From Dyadobacter sp. 676 (GTDB lineage: Bacteria; Bacteroidota; Bacteroidia; Cytophagales; Spirosomataceae), in contig NZ_CP159289.1 in NCBI RefSeq assembly GCF_040448675.1, positions 3,125,001-3,189,000 on the forward strand: a stretch of 64,000 nucleotides of DNA. Direction: 5' to 3'. A program made the translations under genes and the position numbers. The notes beneath the pieces are model-generated. The model made no database searches. It was not told where the DNA came from and saw only the letters and a program-made list of their open reading frames with translations. Numbering within the stretch: the stretch's first letter is position 1; the number at the start of each line of letters is the position of its first letter. Positions 19,287 through 28,630 of the stretch are shown here, one piece after another.

Positions 19287-20147
19287 TTACCTTTTGCGCT
19301 TGTAGCTCGACGGAACATTGAACGGAAAACCGGGGCTTCGATTTACCAATTCCACTTTGCTGTGTTTGAGGCGCATCGTAGTTTCGTTTATTTGCTGCTC
19401 TTTTGAAAGCACATTCAGGTTGATATGGCTTATAAATGGGAAGAGAAAGCCCCCTACCTCCCTGAAATCCTCGTAATCCAGGGTAAAAGTATTCTGTGTG
19501 GGCAATTCAGTTGCTTTCAACCGCGAAAGTTTCTGGTTTCTTTCGGCAATGTAATTATCGACTTCGAGCCGGCCAACGAGCTGTTTGAGAATATAAAAAT
19601 CGTTTTCCTTCACAAACCGGCCACCTTCCTGCATTTCAAAAGGCATATTACCGACGATCACCGATTGCAGAAGGTCGAAGTCGAGTTCGAAATTATACTG
19701 TTTGCTCAGCTGGTCATAGTTGAAAACGAAGTAGTCGCGGTGGATTTTGTCCATAAATACGATGGAATCCCGGGTAATAATGCCCCGCGCCACTTCCAGG
19801 CCCACGCCGGTCACGGACAGCCAGATAATGCTGTCCTTTTTCATACGGATATTGACATTGGTATTGTCAAAATCCTGTTTCGCGCTTTTGAAGGAAAATT
19901 TGGATTTGGCGGTCAGGTATTCAAAATCCACTTCGTTGACCTTAACAAATGGCATCGGCTCACCCGTTTCAGGCACTACCGCCACAGTGTCTGCCGCCAC
20001 GGTATCTCTGGGCTGTGAGCCATTGGTAATCAGGGTTGTATCTTTCTCCGGATTTTGTGAAACACTTTTGGAAGAACGTGGTTTGTGACAAGCCGTGAAC
20101 CATATCAGCGACATGGCTACCAGCCCGATCGTTATTTTACTGTTCAT
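19287..20147 (-). CDS. DUF4292 family lipoprotein
   Basis: A 286-residue lipoprotein of the Bacteroidota DUF4292 family. The signal ends in the lipobox WFTAC, followed by a low-complexity Ser/Thr/Pro linker (residues about 22-65). The folded part begins VDFEYLTAKSKFSFKSAKQDF, a beta-rich LolA/LolB-like pattern; that comparison is inference. It should sit in the periplasm or on the outer-membrane inner leaflet. The ATG at 20147 is chosen over a GTG three codons upstream; either way it overlaps the 3' end of the TPR gene by about 10-20 bp, a sign of coupled translation. The order TPR, DUF4292, M23 looks like one envelope operon. Confidence 0.85.
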   Translation of the reverse strand: MNSKITIGLVAMSLIWFTACHKPRSSKSVSQNPEKDTTLITNGSQPRDTVAADTVAVVPETGEPMPFVKVNEVDFEYLTAKSKFSFKSAKQDFDNTNVNIRMKKDSIIWLSVTGVGLEVARGIITRDSIVFMDKIHRDYFVFNYDQLSKQYNFELDFDLLQSVIVGNMPFEMQEGGRFVKENDFYILKQLVGRLEVDNYIAERNQKLSRLKATELPTQNTFTLDYEDFREVGGFLFPFISHINLNVLSKEQQINETTMRLKHSKVELVNRSPGFPFNVPSSYKRKR

Positions 20148-21885
20148 GTAATGCACCTGTTGCTATTTTTTTGTCAAGAAGCTCGGTGGTCTCGCCCATT
20201 CTCTTGGCTTTTTTCCACTGGGCCACCGCGTTGTCCCGTTCTCCGAGTTTGAACAGGACGTCCCCGTAATGCTCAACAATTGTGCCACTCACGCTGCTGC
20301 TGTCGAGCATGGCCTTTTCGAGGTATTCCTTGGCTTTTTTGTAGTCTTTTCGAATGTATAATACCCAGGCATAGGTATCGAGGTAAGTCGGGTTGTTCTG
20401 ATGCTGCTGCACCAGTTTTTCCGACATTTTGAGTGCCAGGTCGAGTTTTTCCTTTCTCAGGGAGAGGAAATAGCTGTAATTGTTCAGGACGTGGTCGTTG
20501 TTGGGGTCTGCCTTCAAAGCGAGCTCGTATGCCGCGTCCGATTTTTCATGTTCGCCGATACCGTTGAAAGCATCGCCGAGCTGAGCGTGGATCAATGGCA
20601 GCAACTGGGTATTTTCGCCGAGCATTTTCAGGCTTTCTTCCAATGCCGAAGTGGCTTCCCTGTAATTTTTCTTCATCAAATGGGCCGTTCCGTTGAAGTA
20701 CCAGAATATGCCCTGGTTCGGGAAAAGCTCCAACGCTTTTTCGGAATGTACCAGCATGCTGTCGGGCTGATTGAGCTGGCCGTCGAGCTGCAGAATGGCG
20801 GTCCATACCTGAAAAACATTCGGGTCGGAAGCTACGGCTTTGAGATACAAATCGCGTGCTTCCGCAAACTTGCGTTGGCGGGCCACCAGATCGGCGTAAA
20901 TAACGGTCGCTTTGGATTCGTTCGGGTGCGTTTCCGAAAGCTGGCGGGCCAGCGAAACCGCCTCGTTCACTTCATTCTCGGTTTTCAGCATGGTCAGATA
21001 ACCCGAAAGTACGCGTATTTTAGGGTCGGCGTCGAGATTGGGGTTCGCAAAAACCTGTTTCAGCTCCTGGTTACATTTCTGGACATCGCCGTTGCGCCGG
21101 TAAATGTCCGCAAGCAGCACGTGCGCCTGCGCTTCGTCGGGATTGATTTTCAGTGCTTCTTCCAACGGTGTCACGGCTTCCACGATGCGGTCGTTGGCGA
21201 TCAGCATTTCGGCCAGTTCGACCCGGTAACTGACCTCCCCCGGCTCGGCTTCGATCAGTTTTTTGCCTTCTGCCAGCGCTTTTTCGAGGTTATTCTGCCG
21301 GAGGTACAACTGTTGCTTCTGGTGCGTGATTTCTTCGGTCACACCCATCGATTTTTCCAGCTTGTTATAGGTGTCGATCGCCTTGTCGAACTGGTCGTTG
21401 AAGACATAAACGGCGGCGAGTTCGATGCCGTACTCGATATTTTCCGGATTTTTGGCTACCAGGGTTTCGTAAATCTGGGCCGCTTCTCCGTATTTTCTCC
21501 GTTTGGCGTAAAGCTCTGCCAGTTGCTGGGCGTAAAATATATTCTCTTTATTCAGGTCGTACGCTTTCCGGGAAGCATTGATAGCCTCGTCGTATTTTTC
21601 AAGCTTGATCAGCGCCGTGGCGACGAGGTAATGGGCGGCCGCATCCTGCGGATCGAGCAGGGCGAGTTTTTCGAATACCGGCAATGCACGGTCGGGCTCG
21701 TCCTTCATCATGAATTTCATACCTTCGGCGGCCATCGACTCCCCTTCCAGCCTTGTAATGACACCTTCCTCCTTGCCCTCTTGCTTGTCACGGTCTTTAC
21801 GGCGTTGCGCATCGGCCGGTGTTACGAGCCAGGAGGCCGAAACCAGGCAAATAAGAAGGGTTATTTTCAAATATTCGGTCCTCAT
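20137..21885 (-). CDS. Exported tetratricopeptide repeat protein
   Basis: A 582-residue protein with a signal peptide (TLLICLVSASWLVTPADA) and TPR helices along most of its length, for example MKFMMKDEPDRALPVFEKLALLD, AAAHYLVATALIKLEKYDEAI and DHVLNNYSYFLSLRKEKLDLALKM. About a dozen repeats can be counted, forming a superhelical scaffold for protein binding in the periplasm. The last repeats resemble TPR domains of outer-membrane biogenesis proteins. It heads the TPR-DUF4292-EnvC-like cluster and overlaps the DUF4292 gene. The partner is unknown. Confidence 0.88.
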   Translation of the reverse strand: MRTEYLKITLLICLVSASWLVTPADAQRRKDRDKQEGKEEGVITRLEGESMAAEGMKFMMKDEPDRALPVFEKLALLDPQDAAAHYLVATALIKLEKYDEAINASRKAYDLNKENIFYAQQLAELYAKRRKYGEAAQIYETLVAKNPENIEYGIELAAVYVFNDQFDKAIDTYNKLEKSMGVTEEITHQKQQLYLRQNNLEKALAEGKKLIEAEPGEVSYRVELAEMLIANDRIVEAVTPLEEALKINPDEAQAHVLLADIYRRNGDVQKCNQELKQVFANPNLDADPKIRVLSGYLTMLKTENEVNEAVSLARQLSETHPNESKATVIYADLVARQRKFAEARDLYLKAVASDPNVFQVWTAILQLDGQLNQPDSMLVHSEKALELFPNQGIFWYFNGTAHLMKKNYREATSALEESLKMLGENTQLLPLIHAQLGDAFNGIGEHEKSDAAYELALKADPNNDHVLNNYSYFLSLRKEKLDLALKMSEKLVQQHQNNPTYLDTYAWVLYIRKDYKKAKEYLEKAMLDSSSVSGTIVEHYGDVLFKLGERDNAVAQWKKAKRMGETTELLDKKIATGALHEQ

Positions 21886-22026
21886 ATATTAATCGTGCGC
21901 CATCAGATCGTGGGACATGACCGGCCATTTCAGTGTAAATAACAAAGTTACCAAATTTTACGGGTATGCTCCGCCCAAATCTCTACGCAAATAAGTATAC
22001 TAACGTCGAAATATATATAATCTTAT

Positions 22027-22040
22027 GCCGGAAGACCGGC
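22027..22040 (-). terminator. Weak hairpin after the TonB-plug gene
   Basis: GCCGG-AAGA-CCGGC stem-loop 12 bp past the stop of the TonB-plug gene (which ends at 22052). It lacks a clean T-run on the minus strand, so termination is doubtful. Confidence 0.3.
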
Positions 22041-22051
22041 CTTCGCAGGCG

Positions 22052-24487
22052 TTATCGCACCGGGTAGACCGATTTTCCAAAACCGGGTTGTCCGGCAGGG
22101 CTTAACACCTCCGCGAGGATGTCGGCCTGGCCCGTTGCATCCGAATGGTAATAGCTTACCCTCGCCTTGCCGTCACGGCCGGTTTTAAGCAGTGGCGCCC
22201 AGAAAATCGTCGACCTGAAATCCGGGTTCTGGTCGGGCGGGCTGGTTGGGGTGTATTTAGGTGAATAAAACTCCCGCGGGGTGTGGAAACCGGCAATTTT
22301 GGTCACTAATACGCCCGGAACAATGTCTTGCGAATAGTCGTAATTCTCGTTTCCACGCTTGGTAAGTACGGAAATTACCCCATTTCCTCCCCGACTGCCG
22401 TAAATCGCTGCCGAAGGTCCCTTTAAAACATCGATAGACTCTACATCATAAACGTTAAGCGATGTGATCAGCGCCTTGTCTACCGGCATGCCGTCCAGCA
22501 CGAAAAGCGGTTCTCCCCTGTTGCCACGTATCGACACCACCGCGTTCATCCCCGAACCCATTACCGAGACCCCCGCGACCCTGCCTTGCAGCATGTCGAG
22601 TACGGTCATGTAGCCCGAGGCCATTTGAGGTGTTACTTTCAGTGTCGCATCGGCCGAATTATACAGTTTCCGCGAATCGCGCGGGGTTTCCTTTTTGGCT
22701 TTAATGGTTACTTCCCGTAGTAACCGCTCCCGGTTTTCACGGATTTTTTTAGAAATCTCCTGGTCCCGGGCCGCATTTTTGAGAAAATCGGCCAGTTGTC
22801 GGGCATCGACGGTCACCGGTTTGAAAGGGATTTTGACAACCGAAGCGCGCGGTGCGTCGAACGGGTTGAGCGTAAACGACAGGCTTTGGTTCCCTTTTTT
22901 GTTCATACCCTGAATCCGGAGCTGCAGGGAATCGCTGAACGCCAGGTTGTAGACCGTAAAGTGGCCGGTTTCGTCCGTTTCAGTGGTCATGAAAGTACTC
23001 AGGCTGTCGTTGCTGAGGAAGAGCGACAGCGCCGTCTTTTCCGTCAGTTTCTTGTTATTCCGTTTTACATCGCCTTCGAGCGTAATGCCTTGTTCTACAT
23101 ATCGTTTGGCGGGCGGAATTGAATCGCCCAGTACCTCTTCCCATTTGAAACGGGCCCATCCGTGCGTCATCATCAGATAGTCGAGATGGATTTTGCGCTC
23201 CGATTTTGCGGGATCGAAATAATAAGCGGGTTGTTCTGTAAATCCTTTTAAATCGGAAGACAGCAGCAGATAGGAAACGATATTTTGGTCGAACGGCTGT
23301 TGCAGGATTTGTCCGGCGTCTGTAACCGACAACGACAGATTTGCCTCGACCGGCTTGCCTGCGGAGTCGGTAACGGTAACCTCCACATCCACTTTCTCCC
23401 GGGGTTTGTATTCCGGTTTCGAAGGTTTGATATGGACATTCAGGCTTCTGGAATGATTAATGAAGACAAGCCTTTGGCAAACGGGCCGGTTGCCGTCGTC
23501 GAAAAGCGTCAGGTGCGTAATGCCATCGGGCAGTTCGGCCGTCGGTAATTGCATCATCAATCCGCGGCTGCCGATTTTCCCATTAGCCACAAATGCGACG
23601 ATGCCCCGCGCGTGACCTACGACATGAACGGGGATTTCAGTCTTCCCGGGAATTTTTGCATAGCATATCACTCTCATTTTGAGAGTATTCGAAAGATTGT
23701 CGACGACCATTGTAAAGCCGTTGTCGTGTACTTTGGGAAACGCGAAAGGCGTCACCTTTCCGTCGGCTTCCTTTATAAATGCCCGGTACGACTCCCCTGT
23801 CTTCGGCTCGAACTGGAAGCGTCCCATTCCCAGGTGTTCGCTTCTGAACGACGCCACGGTATCGCCACTTTGAGCCAGCACGAAGCCCGTCACATCCTGC
23901 CCGAATCCGGCCTCGTTCACCGCTTTGAACGCCACGCGTGTGTTGATGTCGGCGACCAGCTGCCCGCCCTCGGGGAAAAATTGCAGGTCGATCTTGCCTG
24001 CCGGGGTATCGGCGGCAACCTTTTCCTCATGGTTGAACACATACACATTTTTCCGGAAGAAAAAATCCTCGGAAGCGTTGCGCATCCAGTTGGTGTAGGC
24101 GCGAATCGTGTATGCGCCGGGGGGTAGGGAATCATTGAGCACGAATTCGCCGCGACCGATGCCGCCTGTCATTTGCACGCGCTTCAATGCCGCATTCCGG
24201 CCGCTATGCTGCTCGATCAGATCGACGTACAGGAGGTTACTGGCGCTGTCGGCGAGGTGCAACGAGCCTTCCGTGAGGTATGCTTTGAACCAGAGCGTGT
24301 CGCCGGTGACGTAGTATGGTTTATCGAGGTGCAGGTAGGCTTTTTCAACCGGAAGCACCTCCCGATACCGGTGCAGTTTGTTGGAAATGAATTGAATAAA
24401 ATCTTCTCCTGACGATTGGAACGCTGTAATAAGTAATGTAATGGCGGCAATGAATGCATAGTTGACGAAGTTCTTTTTCCACGGCAT
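22052..24487 (-). CDS. Barrel-less TonB plug-domain protein with MG2-like domains
   Basis: An 811-residue exported protein (signal anchor VNYAFIAAITLLITAF). Residues about 35-600 are beta-sandwich modules; the opening VEKAYLHLDKPYYVTGDTLWFKAYL resembles the MG2 domain of alpha-2-macroglobulins. Residues about 620-720 form a TonB-receptor plug: DMLQGRVAGVSVMGSGMNAVV, RGNRGEPLFVLDGMPV, VESIDVLKGPSAAIYGSRGGNGVI. There is no C-terminal 22-strand barrel, so it cannot be a transporter by itself. This architecture is common in Cytophagales and its role is not known. A C6 tract in the coding strand (plus-strand G6 at 24119-24124) is in frame here. No SusD partner is near. Confidence 0.85.
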   Translation of the reverse strand: MPWKKNFVNYAFIAAITLLITAFQSSGEDFIQFISNKLHRYREVLPVEKAYLHLDKPYYVTGDTLWFKAYLTEGSLHLADSASNLLYVDLIEQHSGRNAALKRVQMTGGIGRGEFVLNDSLPPGAYTIRAYTNWMRNASEDFFFRKNVYVFNHEEKVAADTPAGKIDLQFFPEGGQLVADINTRVAFKAVNEAGFGQDVTGFVLAQSGDTVASFRSEHLGMGRFQFEPKTGESYRAFIKEADGKVTPFAFPKVHDNGFTMVVDNLSNTLKMRVICYAKIPGKTEIPVHVVGHARGIVAFVANGKIGSRGLMMQLPTAELPDGITHLTLFDDGNRPVCQRLVFINHSRSLNVHIKPSKPEYKPREKVDVEVTVTDSAGKPVEANLSLSVTDAGQILQQPFDQNIVSYLLLSSDLKGFTEQPAYYFDPAKSERKIHLDYLMMTHGWARFKWEEVLGDSIPPAKRYVEQGITLEGDVKRNNKKLTEKTALSLFLSNDSLSTFMTTETDETGHFTVYNLAFSDSLQLRIQGMNKKGNQSLSFTLNPFDAPRASVVKIPFKPVTVDARQLADFLKNAARDQEISKKIRENRERLLREVTIKAKKETPRDSRKLYNSADATLKVTPQMASGYMTVLDMLQGRVAGVSVMGSGMNAVVSIRGNRGEPLFVLDGMPVDKALITSLNVYDVESIDVLKGPSAAIYGSRGGNGVISVLTKRGNENYDYSQDIVPGVLVTKIAGFHTPREFYSPKYTPTSPPDQNPDFRSTIFWAPLLKTGRDGKARVSYYHSDATGQADILAEVLSPAGQPGFGKSVYPVR

Positions 24488-24544
24488 ATGTTAGGCAGAT
24501 TTATTATATATGCAATTTACTTAAAATAAATTTGCAAGATACTT

Positions 24545-25879
24545 CTATTGATTCAACTTGCTAACCAGCAAATAAACAGGATAGCTTACCACCAGGAACA
24601 GCAGCGCATATTGGCTGCTCGGCAAGTCCTGTACGACGGTTCCCGCCAGAAATGCGATGGACAAAATCAGCATTAAAACAGGCAGGAAAGGGTAGGCGGG
24701 AACCTTCCAGGGCCTGGGCAGGTGCGGTTCTTTCTTCCGTAATGCCAGCAGCGAGGCAAATCCCGAAGTGTAACCCAACACGAAGAAGAATGTCGCGATG
24801 TCGGACAGCTTTTCCGTCGCATCCTTCCCTACGAGGATCAGGGTAATGGCAACGGCGGAAGTTACGAGCATTGCCACAGCCGGCGTACCGCCCTTATTCA
24901 CAGTCACGCCCGATTTCAGAAATAATCCGTCGCGGCTCATCGAGTACAGCACGCGGGGATTGAACAGCAGCTGCGCGTTAACGATACCGAGGATCGAAAT
25001 CATGAGAAATAGCGTCACAATTTTGCCGGACCCTTCGCCAAAAATCAATGTAATGGCATCCGCCGCTGCCAGTTTCGACTGGGCGAGACGGCTCATCGGC
25101 AGCACGTGCAATATGGCAAGGTTACAAAGCAGATAAATTGCAATGATCACCAAAACGCCGCCGATCATGGATTTGGGCAGATTTTTGGACGGGTCGCGGT
25201 CTTCCTCCGAAAAATAGGCGGCAGTGTGCCAGCCGTCGTAGGTATAAAATATGGCCTGTAATGAAAAAATAACGGGCGCAATCCACGAACCTGTTTCAAC
25301 AATTTTGCTGGTAGTTGCCCCGGTTGCCTGCATGGTTACCTCGCTGCCGTACCAGTAGCAAACCGCCACGAACGCAAAAAGCCCTATACCTTTCAGCAGG
25401 CTCATAATATTCTGGAAACTGCTTGCCAATGCCAGCCCGATCCAGTGGATGACCGTGAGCGCGAGGAGCATACCGGCTGCGACGTATGGCTCGTAGCCGA
25501 CCAGCGACGGGACAAGCAATGCCAGGTATTCGCTCATGGTGTAAACGCCGAAACCCAATGCCGAGCAGGTACCCAGCCAGCTGTTGATCCCGACCACAAA
25601 CCCCGCGTAGTTGCCGAACGCGCGTTGGGCGTACACATACCACGCGCCCGCACGGGGAACCGACGTACCGAGCTCGATGGTACACAGCGTACCGAGCAAT
25701 GCATATAGACTTACCGCGACCCACAATGCCATGATGAGCCCGGGATCGCCCAGTTGGGCGGCAATAGGGCCGGGTTTACGGAGGATACCGGTGCCAATGG
25801 TGCCGCCGACGGTCACCGCGATGCCGAATCCGACGCCAAGGATTTTGAAAAGTTCGTTTCGGGTAGGGGGCTGCTGCAT
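24545..25879 (-). CDS. APC family amino acid/polyamine permease
   Basis: A 444-residue inner-membrane transporter with about twelve transmembrane helices. The first helix holds the APC signature GFGIAVTVGGTIGTGILRKPG, whose unwound GxG segment binds the substrate amine and carboxyl groups. Helix 3 has RAGAWYVYAQRAFGNYAGF, and helix 6 reads FSLQAIFYTYDGWHTAAYFSEE. This pattern resembles the LAT/AdiC-type amino acid exchangers. Substrate is unknown. The gene is divergent from the LytS-type kinase, with about 100 bp between the two starts. Confidence 0.9.
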   Translation of the reverse strand: MQQPPTRNELFKILGVGFGIAVTVGGTIGTGILRKPGPIAAQLGDPGLIMALWVAVSLYALLGTLCTIELGTSVPRAGAWYVYAQRAFGNYAGFVVGINSWLGTCSALGFGVYTMSEYLALLVPSLVGYEPYVAAGMLLALTVIHWIGLALASSFQNIMSLLKGIGLFAFVAVCYWYGSEVTMQATGATTSKIVETGSWIAPVIFSLQAIFYTYDGWHTAAYFSEEDRDPSKNLPKSMIGGVLVIIAIYLLCNLAILHVLPMSRLAQSKLAAADAITLIFGEGSGKIVTLFLMISILGIVNAQLLFNPRVLYSMSRDGLFLKSGVTVNKGGTPAVAMLVTSAVAITLILVGKDATEKLSDIATFFFVLGYTSGFASLLALRKKEPHLPRPWKVPAYPFLPVLMLILSIAFLAGTVVQDLPSSQYALLFLVVSYPVYLLVSKLNQ

Positions 25880-25983
25880 GAGGGAGTGAAAATGTGCTTT
25901 TCGAAAATAGGAAACTTTTTCTGAATGTAACTCCTATCTTCGTCGTCAGGTACGAATGTAACAGTCAATCTTCCCGCGCCGCT

Positions 25984-27102
25984 ATGCTTAAGGCTAAGCA
26001 CCTTTGGATCATTCACTTGCTGGGCTGGGTACTGTTCATGAGCCTGCCGCTCACGATCGTCTCGCGCGAGCCCCGCGCCGATTTTCCTCTAACGGTGCTG
26101 CAATCGGGCTGGTTCTGGCTGTTTTTTGTCGTTTATGCCGCATTGTTTTATGGGAATTTGCTGGTACTCATTCCGAAATTATTCCTGAAACAATATTATG
26201 CGGCGTATACCGCGGTGTTCGTCGGGTTGTTGGCGCTGATTTATATTTCCCAGCCATTTGAGAAACTGATATTCACGAAGTTCCGGCAGGAGCAGCAGGG
26301 TAGGGAAGCACGGCCCGGACCGCCGCATGGCGACTTCCCGGGCGAAAGGCCATCGGGCCCGCCTCCTGGCAATGCGCCACATGCTATGCCACCTCCCGAG
26401 CGCGGACGGGCTGTGGATTTTGTGAGTCTGACACTCTTTATCGTCGTTTGGGCGGTAGCCATGGCAATCCGCATTTCACGTGAATGGCGGCAATCGGAGC
26501 GGCGGGCAATCCTGTCCGAGGCCGAAAAGGCGCATGCCGAGCTCTCGTTTTTCAAAGCGCAGATCAACCCGCATTTCCTTTTTAATACCCTCAATAACAT
26601 TTATGCGCTGGCTGTCGGCAACAGCACCCACACCGCGCCGAGCATTCTCAAACTGTCGCAAATGATGCGGTACATTACCGAGGAGGCGACTGAAAATTAC
26701 GTTCCGCTGGAAGATGAGCTTGCTTGCCTGGAAAACTATGTGGATTTGCAAAAATTACGTTTGAATGCTAAAACCAGCCTTGAATTCAATGTGAAGGGCC
26801 AGCCGGAGGGCATCCGCATTGCACCGTTGATCCTGATGACTTTCGTCGAGAATGCGTTCAAATATGGTGTAAGCAACCATCGCGAGTCGGTCATACGTAT
26901 TGCGGTGGAGGTGGTGGATGGGGATATTCGGTTTTTTTGCCAAAACCGGGTCATCGAGCGACAAAATGGCGACGAACGCTCCGGTGTGGGTATTTTGAAT
27001 ACCCAAAAGCGGCTGGACTTGCTTTACAATGGGGCGTACGACCTCGACATCCGCAACGACGGGGGAACTTTTACGGTAAATCTAAAACTTTCGGGGCGAT
27101 GA
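25984..27102 (+). CDS. LytS/YehU-type sensor histidine kinase
   Basis: A 372-residue membrane kinase of the His_kinase/LytS class. Four hydrophobic helices in the first 140 residues (for example HLLGWVLFMSLPLTIV and WFWLFFVVYAALFYGNLLVLI) form the input part; a Pro/Gly-rich loop around residues 100-140 precedes the last helix. The phosphoacceptor block is FFKAQINPHFLFNTLNNIYAL, with His near residue 196; the ATPase part has NAFKYGVSNH and GVGILNTQKRL. I place the start at ATG 25984; a longer frame to 25894 adds 30 unlikely residues. Its stop overlaps the response regulator start (ATGA), so the two genes are one unit. Confidence 0.92.
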   Translation: MLKAKHLWIIHLLGWVLFMSLPLTIVSREPRADFPLTVLQSGWFWLFFVVYAALFYGNLLVLIPKLFLKQYYAAYTAVFVGLLALIYISQPFEKLIFTKFRQEQQGREARPGPPHGDFPGERPSGPPPGNAPHAMPPPERGRAVDFVSLTLFIVVWAVAMAIRISREWRQSERRAILSEAEKAHAELSFFKAQINPHFLFNTLNNIYALAVGNSTHTAPSILKLSQMMRYITEEATENYVPLEDELACLENYVDLQKLRLNAKTSLEFNVKGQPEGIRIAPLILMTFVENAFKYGVSNHRESVIRIAVEVVDGDIRFFCQNRVIERQNGDERSGVGILNTQKRLDLLYNGAYDLDIRNDGGTFTVNLKLSGR

Positions 27103-27791
27103 AATGTGTGATCATCGACGACGAGCCGCTCGCACTGGGCATTCTCGAAAAATATATCGGTGCATTTCCGGTGCTCGAACTCATCGGGGCGTTCGACGAT
27201 GCGGTCGAAGGCGGGCAATTTCTGAAAGCCAATGTAGTCGATTTACTTTTGATCGACATTAATATGCCCGATTTGTCAGGATTGGAACTGGTTGCCCGGC
27301 TGGAAACCAAGCCGATGGTCATCTTTACGACGGCCCATAAGAAGTTTGCTTTCGAAGGGTTCGAACTCGAAGCGGTGGATTACCTTTTGAAACCTATCAC
27401 CATTGAACGTTTTGAAAAGGCTGTACAGAAGGCTGCTGAGCGTTTTGAGCTGAAAAAGACGAAAAACGAGGAGTCCATCGTAGTCCGTTCGGAATACAAG
27501 GCGATTAAGATTGCGCTGAACGATATCGCCTACATCGAAGGAATGGAGGATTATATCAAAATCCATTTGCTGAGTTCGCGGCATCCGGTCATGACGCTGA
27601 TGTCGTTGAAAGGGATTCTTGAAAGTTTGCCTGAAAATGCGTTCAGCAGGATTCATCGCAGCTACATCGTACCCGATTCGCAGGTCAGATCCATTCAGAA
27701 CAGGAAGGTCAGGCTTCTGTCGGGCGCCGAACTGCCGGTAAGCGACAGTTATGCGGGCTTTATCGAAAAGTGGAAAAATCGGCAGACATAA
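27099..27791 (+). CDS. LytTR-type response regulator
   Basis: A 230-residue cytoplasmic regulator paired with the kinase just upstream. It starts MKCVIIDDEPLALGILEK, with the acidic pocket and the phospho-accepting Asp in LLIDINMPDLSGLE (about residue 52). The receiver domain ends near residue 120 and a LytTR DNA-binding domain follows (SEYKAIKIALNDIAYIEGMEDY through FSRIHRSYIVP). The ATG at 27099 overlaps the kinase stop. A longer frame from 26937 runs inside the kinase gene and is not real. Targets are unknown; LytTR regulators often control a nearby transporter or envelope gene. Confidence 0.94.
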   Translation: MKCVIIDDEPLALGILEKYIGAFPVLELIGAFDDAVEGGQFLKANVVDLLLIDINMPDLSGLELVARLETKPMVIFTTAHKKFAFEGFELEAVDYLLKPITIERFEKAVQKAAERFELKKTKNEESIVVRSEYKAIKIALNDIAYIEGMEDYIKIHLLSSRHPVMTLMSLKGILESLPENAFSRIHRSYIVPDSQVRSIQNRKVRLLSGAELPVSDSYAGFIEKWKNRQT

Positions 27792-27908
27792 ACGTGCCGG
27801 GCCGATTCACCGGTAAAACAGGGTCGTTGACCGACACATTCCGGATGTTCCGCAACAAAGCGTGAAAGGAATACGATAATGTATTTAAACTCACAGAACT
27901 GCTGCAAT

Positions 27909-28628
27909 ATGGAACGCAAAGAATTTTTAAAAAGAGGGTTTTCGGCGCTGGGCCTGGCTGCGATCATCCCGGTGATCAGCTGCTCGAACGACACCGTCGA
28001 CCCCGTAGATACCTCCACTGAAACCACGTCCGGTTCGATCTCGGGAAGTTGCACCCTGACCGCCTCGGAAACCGAAGGGCCGTTCCCAACGAAATCACCC
28101 TCCAGTCTCATTTCCAATGACATTACCTCCGACCGCCCCGGGACGAAACTGACTATTAAAATCACCATTCAGAACAAAAATAACAGCTGCGAAGGCCTGG
28201 AAGGGGCCCTGGTGGATATTTGGCATTGCGATGCCGCCGGAAACTATTCGGAATATGGCGGTACCGGTATGCAATCGACCAATTACACGAGCGTACATTT
28301 TCTCCGTGGCCGCCAAACAACCGATGCCAACGGTCTCGTGACTTTTACCAGCATTTATCCGGGCTGGTACTCAGGCCGTGCGCCGCACATTCACGTACAT
28401 ATATACAGCGCGAGCGGGAAATCGTTGCTAGTGACGCAAATCGCATTTCCCGAAGAAATCAGTAAGGTCGTATATGCGCAAGGCGTGTACGCGAGCCACG
28501 GGCAGGCGGATACGACCAATGCGCGCGATAATGTCTTTGGCGACGGCGTAAGCACCGAAATGTCCACCGTTACCGGCAGCGTTTCGGCGGGTTATGAGCT
28601 GACGCATGCCATTGTGGTAAGTGCTTGA
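27909..28628 (+). CDS. Exported intradiol ring-cleavage dioxygenase-like protein
   Basis: A 239-residue protein related to the protocatechuate 3,4-dioxygenase family. It begins MERKEFLKRGFSALGLAAIIPVISC, with an RKEF..RG start recalling a twin-arginine-like signal and a Cys that could be lipidated. The beta-sandwich core has GALVDIWHCDAAGNYSEYGG and the metal-site block PGWYSGRAPHIHVHI, matching the Tyr-His-x-His iron ligands of the family. Exported members in Bacteroidota have no known substrate and may not cleave catechols. The start at 27909 is preferred; an upstream ATG at 27879 adds ten residues. A low-complexity repeat array follows. Confidence 0.85.
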   Translation: MERKEFLKRGFSALGLAAIIPVISCSNDTVDPVDTSTETTSGSISGSCTLTASETEGPFPTKSPSSLISNDITSDRPGTKLTIKITIQNKNNSCEGLEGALVDIWHCDAAGNYSEYGGTGMQSTNYTSVHFLRGRQTTDANGLVTFTSIYPGWYSGRAPHIHVHIYSASGKSLLVTQIAFPEEISKVVYAQGVYASHGQADTTNARDNVFGDGVSTEMSTVTGSVSAGYELTHAIVVSA

Positions 28629-28630
28629 TG

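Noticed and set aside
20401..21942. 513-residue plus-strand frame opposite the TPR gene
   Set aside because: It is the antisense shadow of the TPR gene, which has a signal peptide and recognisable repeats.
22027..22040. Functional terminator after the TonB-plug gene
   Set aside because: Five-bp stem with no T-run on the transcribed side; kept only as a low-confidence hairpin.
26937..27098. Upstream extension of the LytTR regulator frame
   Set aside because: Runs inside the kinase coding region; the receiver domain starts exactly at the ATGA overlap at 27099.
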